DNA from: Bolinopsis microptera
Taxonomy: Eukaryota > Ctenophora > Tentaculata > Lobata > Bolinopsidae
Reading direction: 5' to 3'
Length of the DNA stretch: 64,000 nucleotides
Assembly: GCF_026151205.1 (NCBI RefSeq)
Contig: NC_087077.1
Location: forward strand, 19,258,975 to 19,322,974
The notes beneath the pieces were generated by a model. That model was not told the DNA's origin. It made no database searches and worked only from the letters and a program-made list of their open reading frames with translations. The translations under genes and the position numbers were made by a program. Positions 48,560 to 59,489 of this stretch are shown piece by piece (position 1 is the stretch's first letter; the number at the start of each line of letters is the position of its first letter).

Positions 48560-50060
48560 CCTCGACTAAAGGCAAGTAGGCACATAAAACTGGTCTCGCC
48601 AGTCTGAGGAAGGGGAACTAACTGCATCACCATTGGTCATATTATGGTACTGAGGACTACACTAATTACTCACTACACTACGACTGATAAGTTACCTTAA
48701 TTGGTATCGCGATTCAGCGACCATGATAGAGTTAAAAGTTAAAATTATATTAAGCAACCAGAGAGTTTCAATCGCTCACTTTTCAGGAGCCATTCTCTTC
48801 ACAAGGTCACAAGGTTACAAGTGTCAGCCACTGTCCGGTAGTCAGTCTCTTTAAGGGTGTCAGAGTCTCCTTCAAGAGTCGGTCCCTGGAAAGGGAGACT
48901 GGATTTCACGACAGAATTCCTAAATTCGGACTCGCCGGTATTTTGCACCTTTACCGGGGACAAAACCCCACAAAAATGAAGGATGTAGCAAGTTGTTGGC
49001 GGAGGCTTTGTGCTAGTCGAGGAGGGTACTAAAATATGAGTATATCAGCAATTAGATCTCATGCATCAGACTACAAAATCTACAAAGGATTACAAGTACC
49101 CCTCATTCAACGGATAACGGACAATATTTACAGCAATAAGACACAGCACCCTGTTGCACATACAGCAATGAAATCCCCCGCTAACACTGAAAATAAAACC
49201 CTCGCTACAACCAGCATTCCTTTATCGGGGGAGACGAAGGAGACGAACCAGCTAAAGGACAATAAAAAGCGAAGGTTTCACTAAAGTGGCGACTACTCTC
49301 ACCTCTAAATCCCACGTTAGATGTGGGTGTAACTCGATAAAAGAATTACAGGTAATGTTGGAGGAGGAGGAGGGGTATGGGTAATGTAGACGTGTCTCAC
49401 ACGCGCCCCATCCGTCCATCTTCTCCCCCTTCCTAAAGTACATTTTAGGGTCGAGCCCACGAAATAACGATTAGATGGGTGTAAAGACTTCAGCTTACTA
49501 CGTAAGATACAACACAGGAGGATAAACAGTGATAATTAATTTTCACCTAGAATACGATTTACATCTACGTCACGTGATCACATTCCAGCGTTCTGGTTGG
49601 GTGAATTCCGCGCCCACGTGCACACCATACCGGGCGCTGATTGGCCAGACTGCTCGTTCTCCGGGTGAGTGTTTTCATCGCTCATTAACCCGCTGTTATT
49701 AGCTGTACAAACAGTTTATATGTCAGCTACAGCCCTGGCTTTTATTGTACATTTCAACACGGTCATTACCCCACGTTTAAGACAGTCCCCCACTGGAGGA
49801 ATGTGTTATTAATTCACCCTCTCTAACCAACCTGGTGTTCTTAATTCCACTCCTCTAAAAAGCCTCAATTTAGCCCTATAACCTGGTTAGAGACCCTGTT
49901 AGAGACATGGTTAGAGACCCTGTTAGAGACCTGGTTAGAGACCAGCCTGAACAACTCCCTAACTCTCTATCAGTCCAAGTTTAGACTGCAGCTAATTGGG
50001 ATGTTGTGCGTGTTATCCTGCCAACTAATGGAGCTGTAAAGAGAGAGGTATGCGATGTCA
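48560..50060. other. Unassigned region before the 33-bp satellite
   Basis: No recognised gene. A plus ORF at about 49036-49284 (82 aa, Lys/Thr-rich) has no motif I can name. Near 49860-49945 the phrase GTTAGAGACCCTGTTAGAGA repeats. Confidence 0.45.
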
Positions 50061-50063
50061 ACT

Positions 50064-53031
50064 AGCCGGACACGGCTACTTGAGGTCGGGTATATGTTCC
50101 GGACACGGCTACTTGAGGTCGGGTATATGTTCCGGACACGGCTACTCGAGGTCGGGTATATGTTCCGGACACGGCTACTTGAGGTCGGGTATATGTTCCG
50201 GACACGGCTACTTGAGGTCGGGTATATGTTCCGGACACGGCTACTTGAGGTCGGGTATATGTTCCGGACACGGCTACTTGAGGTCGGGTATATGTTCCGG
50301 ACACGGCCACTTGAGGTCGGGTATATGTTCCGGACACGGCTACTTGAGGTCGGGTATATGTTCCGGACACGGCTACTCGAGGTCGGGTATATGTTCCGGA
50401 CACGGCTACTTGAGGTCGGGTATATGTTCCGGACACGGCTACTTGAGGTCGGGTATATGTTCCGGACACGGCTACTTGAGGTCGGGTATATGTTCCGGAC
50501 ACGGCTACTTGAGGTCGGGTATATGTTCCGGACACGGCTACTTGAGGTCGGGTATATGTTCCGGACACGGCTACTTGAGGTCGGGTATATGTTCCGGACA
50601 CGGCTACTTGAGGTCGGGTATATGTTCCGGACACGGCTACTTGAGGTCGGGTATATGTTCCGGACACGGCTACTTGAGGTCGGGTATATGTTCCGGACAC
50701 GGCTACTTGAGGTCGGGTATATGTTCCGGACACGGCTACTTGAGGTCGGGTATATGTTCCGGACACGGCTACTTGAGGTCGGGTATATGTTCCGGACACG
50801 GCTACTTGAGGTCGGGTATATGTTCCGGACACGGCTACTTGAGGTCGGGTATATGTTCCGGACACGGCTACTTGAGGTCGGGTATATGTTCCGGACACGG
50901 CTACTTGAGGTCGGGTATATGTTCCGGACACGGCTACTTGAGGTCGGGTATATGTTCCGGACACGGCTACTTGAGGTCGGGTATATGTTCCGGACACGGC
51001 TACTTGAGGTCGGGTATATGTTCCGGACACGGCTACTTGAGGTCGGGTATATGTTCCGGACACGGCTACTTGAGGTCGGGTATATGTTCCGGACACGGCT
51101 ACTTGAGGTCGGGTATATGTTCCGGACACGGCTACTTGAGGTCGGGTATATGTTCCGGACACGGCTACTTGAGGTCGGGTATATGTTCCGGACACGGCTA
51201 CTTGAGGTCGGGTATATGTTCCGGACACGGCTACTTGAGGTCGGGTATATGTTCCGGACACGGCTACTTGAGGTCGGGTATATGTTCCGGACACGGCTAC
51301 TTGAGGTCGGGTATATGTTCCGGACACGGCTACTTGAGGTCGGGTATATGTTCCGGACACGGCTACTTGAGGTCGGGTATATGTTCCGGACACGGCTACT
51401 TGAGGTCGGGTATATGTTCCGGACACGGCTACTTGAGGTCGGGTATATGTTCCGGACACGGCTACTTGAGGTCGGGTATATGTTCCGGACACGGCTACTT
51501 GAGGTCGGGTATATGTTCCGGACACGGCTACTTGAGGTCGGGTATATGTTCCGGACACGGCTACTTGAGGTCGGGTATATGTTCCGGACACGGCTACTTG
51601 AGGTCGGGTATATGTTCCGGACACGGCTACTTGAGGTCGGGTATATGTTCCGGACACGGCTACTTGAGGTCGGGTATATGTTCCGGACACGGCTACTTGA
51701 GGTCGGGTATATGTTCCGGACACGGCTACTTGAGGTCGGGTATATGTTCCGGACACGGCTACTTGAGGTCGGGTATATGTTCCGGACACGGCTACTTGAG
51801 GTCGGGTATATGTTCCGGACACGGCTACTTGAGGTCGGGTATATGTTCCGGACACGGCTACTTGAGGTCGGGTATATGTTCCGGACACGGCTACTTGAGG
51901 TCGGGTATATGTTCCGGACACGGCTACTTGAGGTCGGGTATATGTTCCGGACACGGCTACTTGAGGTCGGGTATATGTTCCGGACACGGCTACTTGAGGT
52001 CGGGTATATGTTCCGGACACGGCTACTTGAGGTCGGGTATATGTTCCGGACACGGCTACTTGAGGTCGGGTATATGTCCGGACACGGCTACTTGAGGTCG
52101 GGTATATGTTCCGGACACGGCTACTTGAGGTCGGGTATATGTTCCGGACACGGCTACTTGAGGTCGGGTATATGTTCCGGACACGGCTACTTGAGGTCGG
52201 GTATATGTTCCGGACACGGCTACTTGAGGTCGGGTATATGTTCCGGACACGGCTACTTGAGGTCGGGTATATGTTCCGGACACGGCTACTTGAGGTCGGG
52301 TATATGTTCCGGACACGGCTACTTGAGGTCGGGTATATGTTCCGGACACGGCTACTTGAGGTCGGGTATATGTTCCGGACACGGCTACTTGAGGTCGGGT
52401 ATATGTTCCGGACACGGCTACTTGAGGTCGGGTATATGTTCCGGACACGGCTACTTGAGGTCGGGTATATGTTCCGGACACGGCTACTTGAGGTCGGGTA
52501 TATGTTCCGGACACGGCTACTTGAGGTCGGGTATATGTTCCGGACACGGCTACTTGAGGTCGGGTATATGTTCCGGACACGGCTACTTGAGGTCGGGTAT
52601 ATGTTCCGGACACGGCTACTTGAGGTCGGGTATATGTTCCGGACACGGCTACTTGAGGTCGGGTATATGTTCCGGACACGGCTACCTGAGGTCGGGTATA
52701 TGTTCCGGACACGGCTACTTGAGGTCGGGTATATGTTCCGGACACGGCTACTTGAGGTCGGGTATATGTTCCGGACACGGCTACTTGAGGTCGGGTATAT
52801 GTTCCGGACACGGCTACTTGAGGTCGGGTATATGTTCCGGACACGGCTACTTGAGGTCGGGTATATGTTCCGGACACGGCTACTTGAGGTCGGGTATATG
52901 TTCCGGACACGGCTACCTGAGGTCGGGTATATGTTCCGGACACGGCTACTTGAGGTCGGGTATATGTTCCGGACACGGTTATTTGAGGTCGGGTATATGT
53001 TCCGGACACTGCTAATTGAGGTCGGGTATAT
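50064..53031. repeat. 33-bp satellite, about 90 copies (main block)
   Basis: Unit of 33 bp containing CCGGACACGGCTACTTGAGG and TCGGGTATATGTT. It is extremely homogeneous: only a handful of substitutions (for example CTCGAG in the third and tenth copies) and one 1-bp deletion near 52077. Degenerate copies occur only at the right edge beside the transposon. Because the unit is a multiple of three and lacks stops, open frames of about 1000 codons exist on both strands; I do not regard them as genes. Confidence 0.99.
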
Positions 53032-53269
53032 GAGGGACCACATGCAAAACTGGTATATCTGTTTTTGATAGTTTTGAGATAAATGCATTTTACTGATTTA
53101 AAAGATCCCATATCATGATGACTTCTTGATTTTAGCCTGAATTGTTTGTTTAGGCATAGACAGTAAGTACTCGAACTTCAGATATATAAAATGATTTAAA
53201 ACAGATTGAATTTAAGCGATTTATATCCCTTCAACTACTAGTTATACCACTTTTAAGTAAAAAACACTT

Positions 53270-53425
53270 CTTAAAAATGGTATATCTGTCTATATACCAT
53301 TTTTAAAACTAGAATTATACTAAAACTGGTATATCTCACGATATACCATTTTTTCTATACTATAAACAATAAAATGATTGAACTGAGAATGGTATATCTG
53401 AAGATATACCATTTGGGTTGGCTAA
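53270..53425. promoter_or_regulatory. Subterminal palindromes of the transposon, left side
   Basis: Three GGTATATCT(G/C)...AGATATACC-type inverted motifs (near 53278, 53331 and 53391) lie inside the left end and share their half-site with the terminal inverted repeat. They are probably transposase-binding sites, by analogy with other DNA transposons. Confidence 0.6.
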
Positions 53426-53653
53426 AGTCTATAAAATGTGTCTAGTTATACCATTTGACTTGAAAAAATACATTAGATTTTGCTCAAGTTTCTTGTCAAA
53501 ACGACATTAATAATCTAACAAGCCAGCCATGTGGTCAATAAAGTGCGCAATGACTTAAATACCATTATGAAAAATCTTTTTAAAAGCCTCTAAATTACAA
53601 AAATATGATAAAATACACTTTCAATTAGGATTTTTAACACGTCCTTCATACAA

Positions 53654-55786
53654 CTATTTCTTCTTTTTTTCTGTATGAGGTAGCTCGTTGTAGAAGGCAT
53701 GGTAAACAGGTGGGACAAACTTGAGAAGCTCTTGGATGTCTTCAAATTTCCCCTTTGTGATATTCTTTCCTTCTGGACCGTATATCCTCTTAGGGCTGCC
53801 ATGTACTCTCTTTTCTTTGTTTCTCCCTCTTTTTACCCTGTCATTGAGGTCAGTAAAGTCACATGTAAGGACCTCATCATCACTGTTAAAGTCATACGCA
53901 ACTTTATATCCCAGTAGTTCTTCAGAAGCCTCGAAGCAGCGGATAAGGAACCATTGTACTTTGACATGTGCTTCACTGTTAGGATGCTTTCCAAAGATAT
54001 CTGCGCTCTTGAAGTAGCTAAGCCCATTAGCCAATGTAGCAGCTGTGAAGTCGAAGATGTCAGCAGACGTCATTCTGACAATGGAGAAGGGATACGGATT
54101 TTTCCTGGCCTTTTCCATCAGCTTCATGTAGTGCTCCACAGTAAAGATGGACTCAACTTTAGCTATTTTTTTCTTTATTAGACCAAAGTCACGATCTCCT
54201 GCATTGTAGCTGTGACCAGTTACAAAAAACTTAACGGCAAATTTCTTCAAACCTGGAGTGTTGTCAACTACCCATTTAACAAACCAGGCGACGATGGTGT
54301 TCCTGTTCTGACTCACGGTGGAGTCGCACCAGTAAACAAGGCGTCCATGTTGTTCAATTATGCTCTGTGTTGATGGTAGCATTATGTGCTTATATAGCAC
54401 AGAACAAATCTCGTGGCTGCCCTTTCCCCCTTCAGACTCGAGCCAAAGAAACATTGTCGCATTGTTTGAAGTGTGGTGATGGACGCCCTCGTTATACAGC
54501 CACAACTGACGTTTGTAAAATGCCAAGTTGTTTTCCACTTTTGGCAGAGGCATTGTTGACTGCATGTCAAAAGTGAAAGTCCAGGGATCTTTCTGGTCCT
54601 CTTGATGCTGCCTCATAGCATCTTTCTGTTGTCGGACATGTAATTCTTTCTCCTCTATGGTCTTTGTGACATCATCACACACATTGCACTTATCTGTGCT
54701 CATAGCTTTTGTCTTCACATTGGGGAAAGCTTTGTTAAAATACATGCGGAAAGTTCCATATTTGGGCTTCTCAGTCACCTTAGCAAGATCAAGCTTTCTC
54801 TCGACTTCTTCAATTAATATACCTTGTATCGTTGTTGTCGGTGCCAAATACACCACATTCTCTGCTTCCTTAGAAGTGTCACTATAGTGAATGTTGAACT
54901 TTGGCATCTGTTCAACCACATCATGTATTATTTCCTTAACTTGTGAAGTCAACAAGGTTTTTCTGCCATAGTTGCCAGAACCAACCCCTTGGCTGCCTTG
55001 ACTCTTCAACAATCTGTTGATATGATTGTTGGTTATCGCGAATGTTTTCAGGAACATCTGCTGACAAACTTTTTTATTATTCAGTTTGTAGTTAGTGTTC
55101 TTACGCCTTGAGGGCGCATTCGTGTTGCTCGATTTAGCTTTTGGCACCATCGTAGCCCTTATGATCAGCATTTGGTCTTTTCCGGACTTGTCTAATGCCC
55201 AATACTTCTCAAACAGGACCTTTCTGTCTTCTAGAGGGATCTTTTTGCAGTCCATTGAGCAAGACTCCTTACAAAAATATTCAGTGTCGAATTGTTTTGC
55301 TGGCACTGCTTTTCTTTTCTTGCCACTACCACCAATATACTCCTGGCCCATCTCTCTCTTTTTCTTGTTTATAGATCTGTCCCAAGTATCTTTGTTCTGT
55401 CCTCGTTTTACACCTCTCCCTTTCTTTTTCTTGTCTATTCCTTTCATCTGAATCTTTTCTAGGGATATTTTCGACCATCTTAACTTTTTCCCTTCAGTAA
55501 AGTCATCTGGTAAGTCGACAATGCCGGGTATAATACTGTTGACTTCTATTACAGTTTCGTTTTCAGTTACTTCCATCCCATTGAAAACAGTAAAGTCAGG
55601 GTGACATATGACAACCCCAATGCACTGTCCTTGCTTGGTAAAGCAGTTGTACTGTGTAGCAGATGGTTCTGCAACAGCTGGTGTATCGTGAACAGGAGAC
55701 TGAGCTACGACGGTCTCTCTCGTGATCTCATTAGTAGCAGGCTGAGCTGGTACAATAGCTGCTGTCTTTCTTTGTTTCTCCTTCAT
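53654..55786 (-). CDS. DDD/E transposase of the Sola-like element
   Basis: Open minus frame to a stop at 53654; the first ATG is at 55786 and the frame opens a few codons earlier. It has about 710 aa. A Lys-rich region (KKKKGRGVKRG, possible nuclear signal) precedes a Cys segment (YFCKESCSMDC). The catalytic part has three Asp blocks: FTFDMQSTMPLP, VYWCDSTVSQNRNT and FVTGHSYNAGDRDFGLIKKK. These resemble the D-Q, D-x-Q-N and GHS...D blocks of a transposase group common in marine animals. A CNVC pair at STDKCNVCDDV precedes the first Asp. The frame is intact, so the enzyme might be functional. Whether the upstream exons are fused to it is unclear, because a frame change lies at about 55790. Confidence 0.8.
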   Translation of the reverse strand: MKEKQRKTAAIVPAQPATNEITRETVVAQSPVHDTPAVAEPSATQYNCFTKQGQCIGVVICHPDFTVFNGMEVTENETVIEVNSIIPGIVDLPDDFTEGKKLRWSKISLEKIQMKGIDKKKKGRGVKRGQNKDTWDRSINKKKREMGQEYIGGSGKKRKAVPAKQFDTEYFCKESCSMDCKKIPLEDRKVLFEKYWALDKSGKDQMLIIRATMVPKAKSSNTNAPSRRKNTNYKLNNKKVCQQMFLKTFAITNNHINRLLKSQGSQGVGSGNYGRKTLLTSQVKEIIHDVVEQMPKFNIHYSDTSKEAENVVYLAPTTTIQGILIEEVERKLDLAKVTEKPKYGTFRMYFNKAFPNVKTKAMSTDKCNVCDDVTKTIEEKELHVRQQKDAMRQHQEDQKDPWTFTFDMQSTMPLPKVENNLAFYKRQLWLYNEGVHHHTSNNATMFLWLESEGGKGSHEICSVLYKHIMLPSTQSIIEQHGRLVYWCDSTVSQNRNTIVAWFVKWVVDNTPGLKKFAVKFFVTGHSYNAGDRDFGLIKKKIAKVESIFTVEHYMKLMEKARKNPYPFSIVRMTSADIFDFTAATLANGLSYFKSADIFGKHPNSEAHVKVQWFLIRCFEASEELLGYKVAYDFNSDDEVLTCDFTDLNDRVKRGRNKEKRVHGSPKRIYGPEGKNITKGKFEDIQELLKFVPPVYHAFYNELPHTEKKKK

Positions 55787-55788
55787 TG

Positions 55789-57886
55789 CTACCAATTCCA
55801 ATTGACAATGCTACCAACTGTATGTTGCTCTTGGTTGTAGGCTGGCCATTTCATGGCACTTCTAAGGAAGCATGATTCTATCTTCACGGAGCATGAGCTG
55901 TTATCTGATTTACTCATCTCTTCATCATTTATGATGACACCAACAAACACTGCAGTCTTATTGTAGTAAAGAGTCATCCTTTTTGCTGGACACATTGCAA
56001 GACATCGAGTGTCCCATTTGATGGGGGCACCCGCTACATGGAAATCATCATTGAATATGATATCATTGTTAAAATTCTGATGATATACTTCTTTTATGAT
56101 AAAGCGCTCTTCGTTAGGGTTGAGTGCTTTACAATGCACAATTCTTTCTACCCCCTCCTCAAATGGAAAACAAATCGCTTTTATGAGTTTGTTATTGCCA
56201 TGAAGCAGGTGCACCTCCTTTCCAGCTGTAAGTTCTTCAGTGGGAGGAGGATCACTGTGGAGAGAGGCGTTAGTAAGTTGTGAGGTTAAGGGAGAAAGGG
56301 TAAGGGGTCTTAACAATCAATACTACATAATGTCTTAGTGTTCTCTAAGGGTAATGGGTCTAGGAGAATGTGATAAAAGGGTGTTATTAGGACTGGTGAC
56401 GGTGTTGAACTTACCTTGCTATATCCAGTCTGGTTTCACTGTTGGAATTTGTTTCCTCTTCTGTAATCTCCAATTCATCAGCAGCTGCAACATCTGAGAC
56501 TGCATCAGAAAGACACTCTGAATATGAATCATAGATGGAATGATCTGTGAAAACAAAGTCATTGGATTCTACAACTTCTGGGGTCTCAACAGCAGGGGTA
56601 TTGATGACGGGAGTCTCAGTGACAGCAACAGGTTCTTCAGCTATTGGAGTTTCGGTTACGGATTTAGAAATTCCATTTGAAAGAGGCTCTTCCACCATGG
56701 CACTTTTGTCCCTTATCCTCTTTTCTATTATTCCAGTCTGCCACAAATAGTTTTTATTGCTCTGATATTGACAACCATTAGCTACACCATAGCCAAATCG
56801 AGAAGTTCTCTCAGGGACCTCTAGTTCAGTAGGTCCATCAGGGGTCTTGATCTCAGAGCTGGTGATGTCTGTAGGTGTAGGGGCTGGCTGAATTACAGAA
56901 AGGAGATCATCAGCAACGGCCTTCACACCAACAGCTGTTGTGCTGTTGTCAATGCCAGGAGGAGGAGAGGATAGTGGGGCTGCTACAGTACTCTGGACCT
57001 CTGTGCTGTTGTCAATGCCAGGAGGAGGAGAGGATAGTGGGGCTGCTGCAGTACTCTGGACCTCTGTGCTGTTGTCAATGTCAGGAGAAGGAGAGGATCC
57101 AGCAGTCTCGGAGCCTATCACATCTGAGTTTAAGGTTTTAAGACCGGAATCGTATGTTATCATGATACATGATAATACTGTACAACTTTGCATACTAAAA
57201 TATTACTGTACAGCATTATTCGACTAGAATTATACTAACAAGAATTAGGATTAGAAAAAAACTTTAGTCATGCAGCGGTTCTAAGAGGCATGATTGTACC
57301 TTCAGATGACTGCAATTTATCCATTGAGATGGTATCCAGCTTGTGCCCATCCGTAAACAATAGTTCACAGTACCCACCTGTTAAGGTGGTTTTTTTAACA
57401 TGATATATGGGCAATTTTTGATTGTTTCATTATTTTAATTCGATTTTTCCCGTTCAGATGTGTAGGGCATGGAACTCGGGGAATCGTAGAAAAAAAAGTA
57501 TAATCATATACGAAGAGGAATAAATCAATTAGTTCAATCGTGAGCTACTTACTTGACTTCACCTTGGTGACGATTGCATCAAACCAGCCGTGTTGACCCC
57601 ATTTGGCTTTAACTTTGTCATTAACCTTGAACTTACGCTGTTGAAAATATATAATGAGTGATACTGTACATCAATAAAATATAAATGTAGCTTAGAGTCT
57701 AAGCTTTATAAACTATTTAAAAGCCGAGGGCTCATTTCCGGACAGACGGTTAACAGCTGCTAGGATGCCCTGAAGCATTACAGCAGTCAAATTCTATTAA
57801 CTCACCGGGCTAGCTGAGGTATTATATCTTTTGGGAGGCCTTTTCGTACGTTTCTTTGCAGGGGATTCACAATCTTTCAAATCCAT
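55789..57886 (-). CDS. Upstream exons of the transposon gene: Tudor-like domain and Thr/Pro-rich region
   Basis: Five minus exons join in phase: 57806-57886 (MDLKDCESPAKKRTKRPPKR, basic), 57553-57637, 57300-57377, 56415-57177, and an exon from 56254 down to a stop at 55789. Exons 2 and 3 together read KFKVNDKVKAKWGQHGWFDA, then IVTKV and GYCELLFTDGHKLDTI, which has the strand pattern and WxxxWxxA spacing of Tudor/chromatin-reader barrels. Exon 4 is Thr/Ser/Pro-rich with three copies of a PPPGIDNSTEVQST-like unit. Exon 5 ends at TAG 55789, a frame away from the transposase start, so either two proteins, a missed intron or an inactivating indel is present. Confidence 0.65.
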
Positions 57887-57889
57887 GCT

Positions 57890-58560
57890 ACTTCAAAGTT
57901 AGAAATGTTTCTATGGAAACATATGAAATTATTATACGGCCAAAAAGAGTTTGAAGGTCGATGCAGTAGGGAAAAATATTATTAGAATTTAAAATTCGGA
58001 ACGGAAATCTGCGCAGCGAAAGAATCACACTAAGCTATATTTTCAATTCGGGAAAGCATCGAACAATCCAATGTCAAGAACAGAAACAAAAGAACAACGC
58101 AAAGGAAAAGGAAACTAAATGTATGAAGATTTGTAGATTATTCCATGGGATTTTTTAACTGCCATGAGTTGTGTGTATAGTTACACTTACACGGAGTCCG
58201 GAGAGACTAGACTGCCATTTGCCATGCCCTGGCTTGTTTTAATTTTTAATTTTTATAACCTGTATCCTTGGCCGGTACCACATGATTGCAGAGTTGGTAG
58301 CACATGCTTCGGCAATCTACCTGTACCTCAGTGAACCGGTGGGTGAACGGCAGCTTGCTTGCAAGCTGTTGGGTACAGGGTGATGTAGTGTGCGAGTTCC
58401 CTTAATTGGGTGCGACAATACTCACGGAAATCGGACTGGGGATCCGTCGGCCTGGTCTACTACCTTGAGCAACTCATTAAATGATTGTGTGGTATTGACG
58501 GGGATGCAGGCCTCAGTTTGTGTTTGTTTAAAATGATACTTCATGCTTTGTGCTTGACCC
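57890..58560. other. Transposon 5' non-coding region, possible small inserted repeat
   Basis: The 5' flank of the transposon gene. At about 58290-58330 the sequence GCAGAGTTGGTAGCACATGC resembles a tRNA A-box, so the 58240-58560 segment might be a SINE, but I see no convincing B-box or tail. Confidence 0.35.
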
Positions 58561-58669
58561 GTGCTGTTCTCTAAAAAAACGCAAAAAACGTTTTTTCCAA
58601 CCCTGGTAATGTTGATAACTGTTATTATTTAAAATGAGTAAATAAGTTTGGTAATTTGAATAGTTTTAT

Positions 58670-59060
58670 GGTATATCTGAATAGATTTAACATTGGGTCC
58701 AATTTTTGCCTTCCGATTAATTTTTAAAAGGTGGTATAAGTACACATATACCACTTTTAGAACCATAGAGTTTTCAACGAGTATCCTAACAAAACGGTAT
58801 ATCTGCAGATATACCAGTTTTATAGAAGATAAGTTTCTTGAAGGTGGTATATCTGCAGATATACCATTTTGTTTTCATAATTGTTAAAAGCTAAAATGGT
58901 ATATTGTAACATATACCAGTTTTGGAAAAATAAAATTTCACTTTTTTTCAAAAATTTCTTCAAAATTGTTCAAAAAAAGTTCCAAATATGCACCTTTTCA
59001 CCCTGAAGACCATGTGCTACCTGTGCAAAATTGGTATATGTTCAGATATACCAGTTTTGC
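58670..59060. promoter_or_regulatory. Subterminal palindromes of the transposon, right side
   Basis: At least five inverted motifs, the clearest being GGTATATCTGCAGATATACC at about 58797 and again at about 58851, with variants near 58734, 58898 and 59031. They mirror the left side and include the inner part of the terminal repeat. Confidence 0.65.
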
Positions 59061-59072
59061 ATGTGGTCCCTC

Positions 59073-59480
59073 ATATGTTCCGGACACGGCTACTTGAGGT
59101 CGGGTATATGTTCCGGACACGGCTACTTGAGGTCGGGTATATGTTCCGGACACGGCTACTTGAGGTCGGGTATATGTTCCGGACACGGCTACTTGAGGTC
59201 GGGTATATGTTCCGGACACGGCTACTTGAGGTCGGGTATATGTTCCGGACACGGCTACTTGAGGTCGGGTATATGTTCCGGACACGGCTACTTGAGGTCG
59301 GGTATATGTTCCGGACACGGCTACTTGAGGTCGGGTATATGTTCCGGACACGGCTACTTGAGGTCGGGTATATGTTCCGGACACGGCTACTTGAGGTCGG
59401 GTATATGTTCCGGACACGGCTACTTGAGGTCGGGTATATGTTCCGGACACGGCTACTTGAGGTCGGGTATATGTTCCGGA
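59073..59480. repeat. 33-bp satellite, about 12 copies (right block)
   Basis: Same unit, orientation and near-perfect identity as 50064-53031. It is the right-hand continuation of the array, separated by the 6-kb transposon. Confidence 0.98.
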
Positions 59481-59489
59481 GTTTAGTTG

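Larger units (their letters stand above)
53032..59072. mobile_element. 6.04-kb DNA transposon (Sola-like), inserted in the 33-bp satellite
   Basis: A perfect 30-bp terminal inverted repeat starts GAGGGACCACATGCAAAACT. The satellite sequence ATAT is present on both sides (53028-53031 and 59073-59076), consistent with a 4-bp target duplication. It encodes, on minus, a DDD-type transposase and spliced upstream exons. A 4-bp duplication and a GAG terminus fit my recollection of the Sola superfamily, but that assignment is inference. Confidence 0.88.

Noticed and set aside
49036..49284. 82-codon plus frame
   Set aside because: Lys/Thr-rich without recognisable family or splice context; chance frame cannot be excluded.
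50064..53031. CRISPR-like array
   Set aside because: The repeats are directly adjacent with no unique spacers, and the sequence is animal.
50055..53088. Open frames of about 1000 codons on both strands
   Set aside because: They are reading frames through a 33-bp stop-free satellite; open on both strands and in several frames, with no non-repeat coding part.
58240..58560. tRNA-derived SINE or tRNA gene
   Set aside because: An A-box-like stretch is present but no B-box, cloverleaf or tail could be found.
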